A stretch of 38,316 bases of DNA, from contig VBJI01000017.1 of assembly GCA_005880875.1 (NCBI GenBank), positions 1 to 38,316 on the forward strand, in the 5' to 3' direction. Of this stretch, positions 32,135-38,316 are shown piece by piece; positions within the stretch are counted from its first letter, which is position 1, and every line of letters begins with the position of its first letter. Below the pieces are notes generated by a model. The model worked only from the letters and a program-made list of their open reading frames with translations, did no database searches and was not told the origin of the DNA. This DNA is from Chloroflexota bacterium (GTDB lineage Bacteria > Chloroflexota > Dormibacteria > CF-121). The position numbers and the translations under genes are program-made.

Positions 32135-33115
32135 TTAGTGGAGCTTGGGAAGGACCTGCTTGCCGAAGGCGTCGATCCACTCACGCTGGTTTCGTCCCAC
32201 GTTGTGGAGGTACACGCGGTCGAAACCGAGGTCGATGAACTTCTGGATTTCCCGACGATGGACATCAATGTCTGAGGAGATCAGCATCCGGCCCTTGAAG
32301 TCTTCCGGCCGGACGATCTTCGCCATTTGCTCGAAATCAAACGGTGAGCGGATATCGGCTTTTGGGAATTTCATGCCACCGTTGGGCCACTCCTTCAGCG
32401 CGTTGCGCATGGCTTCCTCGTCAGTGGGCGCCCAGGAGAGATGCAGCTGGAGGATCTTGTGAAGTGTCGATGGATCCTTGCCGGCCTCGCGGGCCCCCTT
32501 CTCGAAGCGCTCGAAGACGGTGCCGATCTTCTCCTCGGGGGCGCCGACCGTGATGATCCCATCGCAGAAGCGCCCGGTCTTCTCGGCGGTCACGGGCCCG
32601 GCCGTCGCCACGTAGATCGGCGGGGACTGCTCGGGCATGGTCCATAGGCGCACCGTCTCCATCTTGTAGTACTCGCCGGCGTGCTTCACGTCTTTTCCGG
32701 TGAACAGCTTTCGGATGATCTCGATCGACTCGAACATCCGGTTGATGCGCTCTGCGACCTCCGGCCAGTAGCCGGCGACGACATGCTCGTTCAGCGCCTC
32801 GCCGGATCCGAGGCCAAGCCAGAACCGGCCGGGGTACATCGCCGTCATGGTGGCGGCGGCCTGCGCGATGATCGCCGGGTGCGACCGAAAGGAGGGGCAG
32901 GTCACGCCGGGCCCGATGTCACCGTGTGTATGCTCGGCCGCGGCGGTCATGAATGACCACACGAAGGCGGCGTTGCCCTGCTGCGGTGTCCACGGTTGCA
33001 CGTGGTCGGCGGCCATCACGCCGCTGAAGCCGGCGGCCTCGGCGGCCTGGCAAAAACCAACGAGCTCCCGCGGATGGAACTGCTCGAGCATCGCGGCATA
33101 GCCGATGTGTGACAT
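32135..33115 (-). CDS. F420-dependent luciferase-like oxidoreductase (TIGR03557 type)
   Basis: A 326-residue TIM-barrel protein of the luciferase-like monooxygenase superfamily, close to the F420-dependent glucose-6-phosphate dehydrogenase group. Typical segments are GVMAADHVQPW, SPSF-like GVTCPSFRSHPAIIAQAAATM, GRFWLGLGSGEALNEH, and SPPIYVATAGPVTAEKTGRFCDGIITVG. It should reduce or be reduced by F420, made by the cofDCE genes just to the right. GGAGA precedes the ATG. The substrate is not certain. Confidence 0.88.
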   Translation of the reverse strand: MSHIGYAAMLEQFHPRELVGFCQAAEAAGFSGVMAADHVQPWTPQQGNAAFVWSFMTAAAEHTHGDIGPGVTCPSFRSHPAIIAQAAATMTAMYPGRFWLGLGSGEALNEHVVAGYWPEVAERINRMFESIEIIRKLFTGKDVKHAGEYYKMETVRLWTMPEQSPPIYVATAGPVTAEKTGRFCDGIITVGAPEEKIGTVFERFEKGAREAGKDPSTLHKILQLHLSWAPTDEEAMRNALKEWPNGGMKFPKADIRSPFDFEQMAKIVRPEDFKGRMLISSDIDVHRREIQKFIDLGFDRVYLHNVGRNQREWIDAFGKQVLPKLH

Positions 33116-33128
33116 GGTCTCCGTCGTT

Positions 33129-33383
33129 TTAGCGGTTGAACCGGCTCGGCGTCGACATCGTCTCGGGGCGCGGCCGGGCGAAGGACGCGATCACGGCGCC
33201 GGCGGCCAGGATGAGCAGCGCCACCACGAAATGCTTCAGTCTGAAGTGCGGCCCGGGCAGAATCAGGCTTTCGCTGGAGGTGCGGACCACGAGGTAGAAG
33301 ACCACGCCCATCAGGCCCACGAAGACCAGCACCAGCCCGGCCCAAAAGGCCATCGCATTGTTTTGCAGTGGGTTATCTTGCAT
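33129..33383 (-). CDS. Small hypothetical membrane protein
   Basis: An 84-residue protein with two membrane helices (about residues 12-33 and 50-66). AAGGAGG stands five bases before the ATG. It lies 13 bases upstream of the luciferase-like gene on the same strand and 17 bases after uppP, so it is probably in one transcript with them. No family recognised. Confidence 0.6.
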   Translation of the reverse strand: MQDNPLQNNAMAFWAGLVLVFVGLMGVVFYLVVRTSSESLILPGPHFRLKHFVVALLILAAGAVIASFARPRPETMSTPSRFNR

Positions 33384-33400
33384 TCGTCCTCCTTGACGCG

Positions 33401-34243
33401 CTAGCGGCTGAGCAGGATCAACGACAGGATCCCGAACGCCGCACAGTAAATGGCAAACGGATCAAGCCGTCCCACTCGAAAGTATCGCATGAGGTAGGCC
33501 ACGCTCAGAAAGGCGGCGACGCCGGACACAACACCGGCCAGCAGGTAGACGGGCAAATGTGGCAGTGCGGTGGCTGTGAACAAATCGGGAATCTTGAGGA
33601 TGCCCGCCCCCAGGATGACCGGGGTGGCGAGCAGGAACGCGAATCGGGCCGCGGCCTCGTGCGTCAGGTTGCCGAGCAGGCCGGCCACCATGCTGCTGCC
33701 GGATCGGGAGATCCCGGGCAACAGCGCCAGGATCTGCGCCGAGCCGATGCCGACCGCGGACCGGACGCTGAGCCGGTCGAGCGGCGTGCGGCCTTCCTCG
33801 GCCGCAAGGGCGTGGCGCCGCAGGCGTTCGCCGCCGAACATGATCACGCCGTTGATGATCAAGAACACCGCGGCCGCGCGAGGGCTGGCAAAAAGCGCCT
33901 GCACCTGCTTCTGCAGCAGCGTGCCGACGACGCCGACCGGGATGGTGGCGAGGATCAAGCGCCAGCCGAGGCGTTCGTCGGTGGTGCCCTGCAGCTGACC
34001 GGCGATCACGCTGCGCAGAACCGCCCGCACGATGGCCAGCCAATCGCGCCAGAAATAGATGACGAGCGCGATGGCCGTGCCGACGTGCAGCAAGACCACG
34101 AAAGCGAGAAAGGTGGGGTCGGCTTGATTGACGTTCCAGTGCAGCAGCGAGGGAAGTATCACCGTGTGCCCGAGGCTGCTCACCGGGAAGAGCTCCGTGA
34201 CGCCCTGCAGCAATGCCAATACGAGGGCCTGGAACAGGGACAT
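33401..34243 (-). CDS. uppP: Undecaprenyl-diphosphatase
   Basis: A 280-residue polytopic membrane enzyme that recycles undecaprenyl diphosphate for peptidoglycan and other wall polymers and confers tolerance to bacitracin. Motif 1 is LLQGVTELFPVSSLGH with the conserved Glu, and motif 2 is PGISRSGSSMVAGLL. AGGA precedes the ATG. It is divergent from cofD with 19 bases between the start codons. Confidence 0.93.
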   Translation of the reverse strand: MSLFQALVLALLQGVTELFPVSSLGHTVILPSLLHWNVNQADPTFLAFVVLLHVGTAIALVIYFWRDWLAIVRAVLRSVIAGQLQGTTDERLGWRLILATIPVGVVGTLLQKQVQALFASPRAAAVFLIINGVIMFGGERLRRHALAAEEGRTPLDRLSVRSAVGIGSAQILALLPGISRSGSSMVAGLLGNLTHEAAARFAFLLATPVILGAGILKIPDLFTATALPHLPVYLLAGVVSGVAAFLSVAYLMRYFRVGRLDPFAIYCAAFGILSLILLSR

Positions 34244-34250
34244 CGTTTCC

Positions 34251-34256
34251 TATGAT
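34251..34256 (+). promoter_or_regulatory. -10 box of cofD, leaderless type
   Basis: TATGAT followed by six bases and the ATG at 34263. The same arrangement precedes the moaD-moaE fusion. The upstream -35 region (CTGGAA) is weak. Confidence 0.55.
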
Positions 34257-34262
34257 GCTGGA

Positions 34263-35213
34263 ATGAGCGCGGGGCCCGTCGTCGTCCTGGCCGGCGGCGT
34301 CGGGGCCGCCCGCTTCCTGCGAGGCCTGGTGCGTGTCATCCCGCGGGAGGATCTGGTCGTCATCGGCAACACCGGTGACGACCTGTGGTGGCAGGGGCTC
34401 TATATCGCGCCAGACCTGGACACCGTCACCTACTGGCTCGCCGGGGTGGCGGATGAATCGAGGGGTTGGGGACTCAAGGGCGATAGCTTCACCGCGCAGA
34501 ACGCCCTGGCCGGCCTGACGTCGGCGGCCTGGTTCCAGCTCGGCGACCGCGACCTGGCCACCCATCTGTATCGCACGGGCCGGCTGAATGCCGGTGCGCC
34601 GCTCCACCAGGTCACGGCTGAGCTTGCTGAGCGGCTGGGAGCCCGCAGCCGCGTCCTGCCGATGAGCGACGATCCGGTGGAGACGCGGCTCAAGACCGAT
34701 GCTGGCGACCTGCATTTTCAGGAGTACTTCGTCCGCGAACGCTTCCGTCCCAGCGTCCGGGAGATCTACTGGACCGGCATCGAGGCGGCCCGGCCCGCGC
34801 CGGGCATCGCAGAGGCGATGTCGGCCGCCCGGGCGATTCTGATCGCCCCGAGCAACCCGGCGATCAGTATCGGGCCCATCCTTCGAGTGCCCGGGATGCG
34901 AGCGCTGGTCAGCGCGGCCCGCGCTCGGACCGTGGCGATCTCCCCGCTGATTCAAGGCCGCGCCGTCAAGGGGCCGACGGTCGAGCTGATGCGCGCCGAG
35001 GGCATCCGGCCGGATGCCCTGGGGGTGGCGCAGCTCTATCGTGAGATCGCCGCCGGCTTCGTCCTGGACGCGGCCGACGCGTCGCTGGCCTCGGCGATTG
35101 CGGCCATGGGGTATCGCGTGGCCGTCCGTCCTACCCTGCTCGACGACCTCGCGGCAGCGCGCGAGGTGGCGGCCGCGGCGTTGGACCTGCTGCGCCAACC
35201 GGCGGCCGCGTGA
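34263..35213 (+). CDS. cofD: 2-phospho-L-lactate transferase (F420 biosynthesis)
   Basis: A 316-residue CofD that joins a phospholactyl-type guanylyl or phosphoenolpyruvyl precursor to the deazaflavin Fo. Seen are VVLAGGVGAARFLRGL (nucleotide loop), VIGNTGDDLWWQGLYIAPDLDTVTYWLAG, LKGDSFTAQNAL, QLGDRDLATHLYRTGRL and IAPSNPAISIGPIL. ATG at 34263 is fixed by the -10 box. It is the first of the cofD-cofC-cofE run; the stop overlaps cofC by GTGA. Confidence 0.95.
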   Translation: MSAGPVVVLAGGVGAARFLRGLVRVIPREDLVVIGNTGDDLWWQGLYIAPDLDTVTYWLAGVADESRGWGLKGDSFTAQNALAGLTSAAWFQLGDRDLATHLYRTGRLNAGAPLHQVTAELAERLGARSRVLPMSDDPVETRLKTDAGDLHFQEYFVRERFRPSVREIYWTGIEAARPAPGIAEAMSAARAILIAPSNPAISIGPILRVPGMRALVSAARARTVAISPLIQGRAVKGPTVELMRAEGIRPDALGVAQLYREIAAGFVLDAADASLASAIAAMGYRVAVRPTLLDDLAAAREVAAAALDLLRQPAAA

Positions 35214-35878
35214 GGCTCGCCATCGTCGTTCCGGTCAAGTCGCCGAAGCGGGCGAAGCATCGTCTCGAGGCCGTGATGTCGGAGGCCGAACGAACCCGGC
35301 TGGCGATGACCATGGCGCGCGACGTGTTCGGAGCCGCGGCGCAGCTCAAGGAGTACGCGCGGTTCGTCGTCTCCGACGATCCGGATGTCCTGGACGAAGG
35401 GCGGCGGTTTGGGCTCGAGCCGGTCGAGGATCGGGTCCGACAGGGCCAGAGCGCCGCGGTCGGCCAGGGATTTGGCCTGGCCTGGGAGCGCGGCTTCACC
35501 GCGGCTCTGACGATCCCCGGCGATGTCCCGGGTGTGACCGCCGACGAGTTGCGCGGCTTCAGCGCGTACCGTCCGGAGATCGAGGTCCTGCTGGCGCCCG
35601 ATCGAGGAAGGATCGGGACCAACGGGCTGCGCCTCGTGCCACCCCATGCCATCAGCCTGGCGTTCGGCGAAGACAGCTTCAATCTGCATCGTACCGCCGC
35701 GGCCCGTACCAATCGCAGTTTTGCGGTGATCGACGTCGAGGGCCTGCGGTACGACCTCGATACCCCCGACGACGTGGTCGCCTTCGTCCGGCTTGGCCGC
35801 GAGAGCGGCACGCTGGATTTACTTCGCGAGCTGAAGGTTGTGGATCGCGCGCTGGCCGCGACGCCGCCGCACGCTTGA
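35210..35878 (+). CDS. cofC: 2-phospho-L-lactate guanylyltransferase
   Basis: A 222-residue nucleotidyltransferase that makes the guanylylated donor used by CofD. RLAIVVPVKSPKRAKHRLE is the N-terminal GTP loop, ALTIPGDVPGVTADEL carries the metal-binding Asp, and GTNGLRLVPP and FGEDSFNLH follow. It starts GTG in the cofD stop (GTGA) and ends as TTGA with cofE. The donor (phospholactate or phosphoenolpyruvate) cannot be told from sequence. Confidence 0.93.
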   Translation: MRLAIVVPVKSPKRAKHRLEAVMSEAERTRLAMTMARDVFGAAAQLKEYARFVVSDDPDVLDEGRRFGLEPVEDRVRQGQSAAVGQGFGLAWERGFTAALTIPGDVPGVTADELRGFSAYRPEIEVLLAPDRGRIGTNGLRLVPPHAISLAFGEDSFNLHRTAAARTNRSFAVIDVEGLRYDLDTPDDVVAFVRLGRESGTLDLLRELKVVDRALAATPPHA

Positions 35879-36624
35879 CGCCGGTCTCGATCTATCCCGT
35901 CCGGGGCCTGCCGGAGATCGGACGTGGTGCGCCGCTGGCGGCGCTCATCCTCGATGGCATCAAGCAAGCCGGGATGTCCCTCGAAGCCGGCGACGTCGTC
36001 ATCATCACGCAGAAGGTGGTCTCCAAGGCCGAGGGTCGGGTCCGGCGGTTGGATGAGGTGCAACCCTCGGAGCGCGCTCGCGAGATCGCCGGCCGGATCG
36101 CCTACGACGCTCGCCATGTCGAGCTGATTCTTTCCGAATCGGTGCGGGTGGTTCGCGAGGCGCCCCGGGTCTTGATTACAGAGACACGCCAGGGTTTCGT
36201 CTGCGCCAATGCGGGTGTCGACCGGTCTAACACCGGCGGCGCCGAGCTGGCCGTGCTGCTTCCGGAACGGCCGGACGAGTCGGCGCGCCAGCTCCGGGAC
36301 GCGCTCGTCGCGGCGTCTGGGGCGGATGTCGGCGTGGTGATTTCCGACAGCTTTGGCCGGCCCTGGCGCGAAGGGCAGGTGAATGTGGCGATCGGCGCCG
36401 CCGGAGTCAGGGCCCTTCGCGACTACCGCGGCGAACGCGACCCGGATGGCTACGAACTGCAGGGGACGGAGCTCGGTGTGGTCGATGAGCTCGCCGCCGC
36501 CGCCGAGCTGGTCATGGGAAAATTGGACCGGGTTCCGGTGGCGCTGATCCGCGGGGCATCGGTCTCGGGCAAGGGTCGTGTGCGTGATCTCCTCCGCGAT
36601 CCGGCGACCGACCTGTTTCGATGA
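35875..36624 (+). CDS. cofE: Coenzyme F420-0:L-glutamate ligase
   Basis: A 249-residue GTP-dependent ligase adding glutamates to F420-0. Seen are YPVRGLPEIGRGA, VVIITQKVVSKAEGRVRRLDEV, LILSESVRVVREAP, GFVCANAGVDRSN, VVISDSFGRPWREGQVNVAIGAAG and DELAAAAELVMGK. It corresponds to the archaeal-type CofE length and lacks the C-terminal flavin domain of mycobacterial FbiB. The start TTG 35875 forms TTGA with the cofC stop. Its own stop overlaps the phosphoesterase gene by ATGA. Confidence 0.94.
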   Translation: MTPVSIYPVRGLPEIGRGAPLAALILDGIKQAGMSLEAGDVVIITQKVVSKAEGRVRRLDEVQPSERAREIAGRIAYDARHVELILSESVRVVREAPRVLITETRQGFVCANAGVDRSNTGGAELAVLLPERPDESARQLRDALVAASGADVGVVISDSFGRPWREGQVNVAIGAAGVRALRDYRGERDPDGYELQGTELGVVDELAAAAELVMGKLDRVPVALIRGASVSGKGRVRDLLRDPATDLFR

Positions 36625-37103
36625 AGATCGGTCTAATTGCTGACACGCAAGGCAAGTTCGACGTAGCGGCGCTGCTGGCGCACGTCGCCAGGGAATTTGA
36701 CGGCGTTGATGAGATCTGGCACGCGGGTGACTGGGGCGATGAGGAGATCCTCACGGGACTTAGCCGCCTGGGCCGCATCGTGGTAGTGAATGGGAATGCG
36801 CCGAATGATCCCCGCTATCCGACGACGATCGAAGGGACGATCGGGCGATGGCGCGTCGGGATGGTCCACAACCTCGACAAGCGGCGGGCGCGCTGGGCGG
36901 CCGGCTACGACGTGGTCATCCACGGGCACACCCATCGCTGGCGGGATGAGGTCGTCGGTCGCACTCGGTTCATCAACCCGGGGTCGGCGACCCGCCCGCA
37001 GTTCGGCGGCACCGAGCGGACGATGGCCCGTCTCACGTTCGGCAATGAGTTGCAGGTGGAAAAGCTGATGGTGCCGAAGTTCGCCAGAACCCTGGCGATA
37101 TGA
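36621..37103 (+). CDS. Metallophosphoesterase (YfcE/MJ0936-like)
   Basis: A 160-residue calcineurin-like phosphodiesterase. Metal motifs are GLIADTQG, HAGDWGD, VNGNAPND, VHN, VIHGHTHRW and NPGSATRPQ. The usual DxHG of the first motif is DTQG, with Gln in place of a metal-binding His, and GNCD is GNAPND; activity may be altered. The substrate is unknown. Translationally coupled to cofE by ATGA, but there is no known link to F420. Confidence 0.85.
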   Translation: MKIGLIADTQGKFDVAALLAHVAREFDGVDEIWHAGDWGDEEILTGLSRLGRIVVVNGNAPNDPRYPTTIEGTIGRWRVGMVHNLDKRRARWAAGYDVVIHGHTHRWRDEVVGRTRFINPGSATRPQFGGTERTMARLTFGNELQVEKLMVPKFARTLAI

Positions 37104-37104
37104 T
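37099..37104 (+). promoter_or_regulatory. -10 box of the moaD-moaE fusion, leaderless type
   Basis: TATGAT overlapping the TGA stop of the phosphoesterase gene, followed by six bases and ATG at 37111. The spacing and hexamer are identical to those upstream of cofD. Confidence 0.5.
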
Positions 37105-37110
37105 CTCGTC

Positions 37111-37782
37111 ATGAACGTCCGGATCGTCTTGTTCGCCAAACCCCGCGAACTCGTCGGTCAGCCCAACCTCGAGCTGGCCCTGCCGGCGGGAGCCACGGCG
37201 GCCGACGCCTGGAGCCAGCTCAGCACCCGGTACGATCTCGGTCCGCTGCCGCGATCGTTTCGCTGCGCGGTGAATTCGGAATACGCGGGCTGGAATGATC
37301 CGCTGAAGGATGGCGACGAGCTCGCGGTCATCCCGCCGGTGAGCGGCGGGGCGATTGGTCAGCGTCAGGGGCTGGTGGCTTTGCGGGAAGCGCCACTGGA
37401 CCCGGCGGCGATCGCCGACCGGATCCGCGGCGCGGAGGAGGGCGCCCTGGTGGTTTTTCAGGGCATCGTCCGCACTCATTCGCGTGGCAAGCAGGTGCGC
37501 GCCCTGGTGTACGAAGCCTATGGCGCGATGGCCCAGAAACAAATGGAGCAGCTGGCGGAGGAGGCGCGCCGTCGCTGGCCGATCCTGGACCTGGCGATCG
37601 TCCACCGAACCGGCACGCTGCAGGTGGGTGAGATCAGCGTGGTGATCGCCGTGACTGCGTCGCATCGCGGTGAGGCGTTCGACGCCTGTGAATGGCTGAT
37701 CGACGAACTCAAGCACACTGTGCCGATCTGGAAAAAAGAGGTCTACACCGAAGGCGAAGCCTGGATCGACGACCGGCCGTAG
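37111..37782 (+). CDS. moaD-moaE: MoaD-MoaE fusion (molybdopterin synthase, MoaX-like)
   Basis: A 223-residue protein carrying both molybdopterin synthase subunits. MoaD (1-80) has a ubiquitin-like fold ending in PPVSGG, with Gly79-Gly80. MoaE (about 88-223) shows GALVVFQGIVRTHSRGKQV, EAYGAMAQKQM, VHRTGTLQVGEISVVIAV and KHTVPIWKKE with the catalytic lysines. MoaD needs a free C-terminal Gly to carry sulphur, so the fusion must be cleaved after the Gly pair, as reported for mycobacterial MoaX. It has its own leaderless-type promoter. Confidence 0.92.
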   Translation: MNVRIVLFAKPRELVGQPNLELALPAGATAADAWSQLSTRYDLGPLPRSFRCAVNSEYAGWNDPLKDGDELAVIPPVSGGAIGQRQGLVALREAPLDPAAIADRIRGAEEGALVVFQGIVRTHSRGKQVRALVYEAYGAMAQKQMEQLAEEARRRWPILDLAIVHRTGTLQVGEISVVIAVTASHRGEAFDACEWLIDELKHTVPIWKKEVYTEGEAWIDDRP

Positions 37783-37788
37783 GCTAGG

Positions 37789-37794
37789 TACAAT
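37789..37794 (+). promoter_or_regulatory. -10 box of tRNA-Gly
   Basis: TACAAT ten bases before the mature 5' end of tRNA-Gly and seven bases after the moaD-moaE stop codon. The -35 region is not clear. Confidence 0.5.
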
Positions 37795-37804
37795 ACGGCA
37801 GCAC

Positions 37805-37880
37805 GCGGGAGTAGCTCAGTTGGTAGAGCTCCTGCCCTCCAAGCAGGTTGTCGCGGGTTCGAGTCCCGTCTCCCGCTCCA
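37805..37880 (+). tRNA. tRNA-Gly (anticodon TCC)
   Basis: Acceptor GCGGGAG/CTCCCGC, D arm GCTC/GAGC, anticodon stem CCTGC/GCAGG with loop CCTCCAA (anticodon TCC), T arm GCGGG/CCCGT with TTCGAGT, discriminator T, and an encoded CCA. Position 33 is C rather than the usual T. Confidence 0.95.
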
Positions 37881-37987
37881 GATTCCTGTTTAGGCCGATT
37901 TCGATGGCGGCCCGTGTCAGCCGGTTTCGAAGTCCAATTCCAGTTCCTGCAACGCGTTTGTATCCCGCTGAGTTAGGTAACAGATTC

Positions 37988-38316
37988 ATGAATGAGGCTC
38001 ACCTGAAGATCTGCTCCAGCCCAGAGTGGGCAAGTTATGTGGCTAGCGAGTTGCTACCTTGGGTGCTGGCCAGTTATGAGCTCGGCGATGACGTGCTAGA
38101 GGTTGGGCCCGGCCCTGGATTGACGACCGACCTGCTGCGGCACATGGTTCCGCGGCTGACGGTCATCGAAATCGACGAATCGCTCGCCGCCCAGCTCGCA
38201 CGGCGCCTTGCCGGAACAAACGTAACCGTGCTGCATGGGGACGGCACCCAACTGCCGTTCAAGCCGGCACGGTTCAGCGCTGCCACGCTCTTCACAATGT
38301 TGCATCATGTGCCATC
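37988..38316 (+). CDS. SAM-dependent methyltransferase (3' end outside window)
   Basis: ATG at 37988 opens a frame that runs off the right edge. The 109 visible residues include VLEVGPGPGLTTDLLRHM (motif I), LTVIEIDESLAAQLARRL (motif II), VLHGDGTQLPF, and FTMLHHVP, where motif IV would lie: a class I methyltransferase of the UbiE/type-11 kind. The substrate is unknown. Codon use is less GC-biased (TTG, CTA, AGT, GTT, TAT) than in neighbours and it directly follows tRNA-Gly, so acquisition by transfer is possible. Confidence 0.8.
   Translation, partial: MNEAHLKICSSPEWASYVASELLPWVLASYELGDDVLEVGPGPGLTTDLLRHMVPRLTVIEIDESLAAQLARRLAGTNVTVLHGDGTQLPFKPARFSAATLFTMLHHVP

Noticed and set aside
33462-35198. 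578-codon minus-strand frame antisense to cofD and overlapping uppP
   Set aside because: Low-complexity composition typical of GC-rich shadow frames; both overlapped genes are well-supported families.
1-38316. Search for CRISPR arrays, insertion sequences and phage genes
   Set aside because: No regularly spaced repeats, transposase, integrase or structural phage proteins were seen by reading both strands.

Overview
The window is GC-rich bacterial chromosome, densely coded on both strands. It is mostly housekeeping and biosynthetic genes, with no phage, insertion sequence or CRISPR array that I could see. A complete coenzyme F420 set (cofD, cofC, cofE), two predicted F420-dependent oxidoreductases, a HemC-HemD fusion, a MoaD-MoaE fusion, a ChlI-like ATPase/VWA pair and many apparently leaderless genes suggest an Actinobacteriota, Chloroflexota or Candidatus Dormibacterota-like organism. 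That placement is an inference; there is no rRNA here to settle it.

Left part (1-5.7 kb): a degenerate ion-channel-like membrane protein cut by the left edge, a minus-strand run (thiolase, RraB-like protein, membrane protein), a YtxH protein, a divergent small membrane protein and PPOX-class oxidoreductase, and a secreted C39-like peptidase with a long structured leader. 5.7-13.2 kb is a long plus-strand run of short overlaps: murI (damaged), a polyprenyl diphosphate synthase, hemCD, hemB, a cyclophilin, tatA, tatC, rph and rdgB. A proline dehydrogenase (also damaged) follows. 13.9-17.2 kb holds tRNA-Pro, a BNR-repeat lipoprotein, an XRE regulator interrupted by an amber codon, and clpP.

17.2-20.3 kb is a carbohydrate pair (GH13 alpha-glucosidase, xylulokinase). 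20.3-27.6 kb has a phosphotransferase, a CDF metal exporter, a damaged diacylglycerol-kinase-type gene, two PH-like membrane proteins, a large fused glycosyltransferase / methyltransferase-like / DegT-type protein, and a DUF1786 gene lacking its first codons. 27.6-32.1 kb is the ChlI-like AAA / VWA / methyltransferase operon followed by an alkD remnant. 32.1-37.8 kb holds an F420-dependent luciferase-like enzyme, uppP, cofD-cofC-cofE, a phosphoesterase and the moaD-moaE fusion. tRNA-Gly and the start of a methyltransferase close the window.

Three patterns stand out. First, five places show sequence missing from otherwise normal genes: murI, proline dehydrogenase, the diacylglycerol kinase, the DUF1786/glycosyltransferase junction and alkD. 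This is either real gene decay or an assembly or amplification artefact, and it must be checked against reads. Second, translational coupling uses a four-base NTGA overlap with all four first bases, including CTG starts. Third, several genes have a TAAGAT or TATGAT -10 box ending 6-8 bases before the start codon, the signature of leaderless transcripts.
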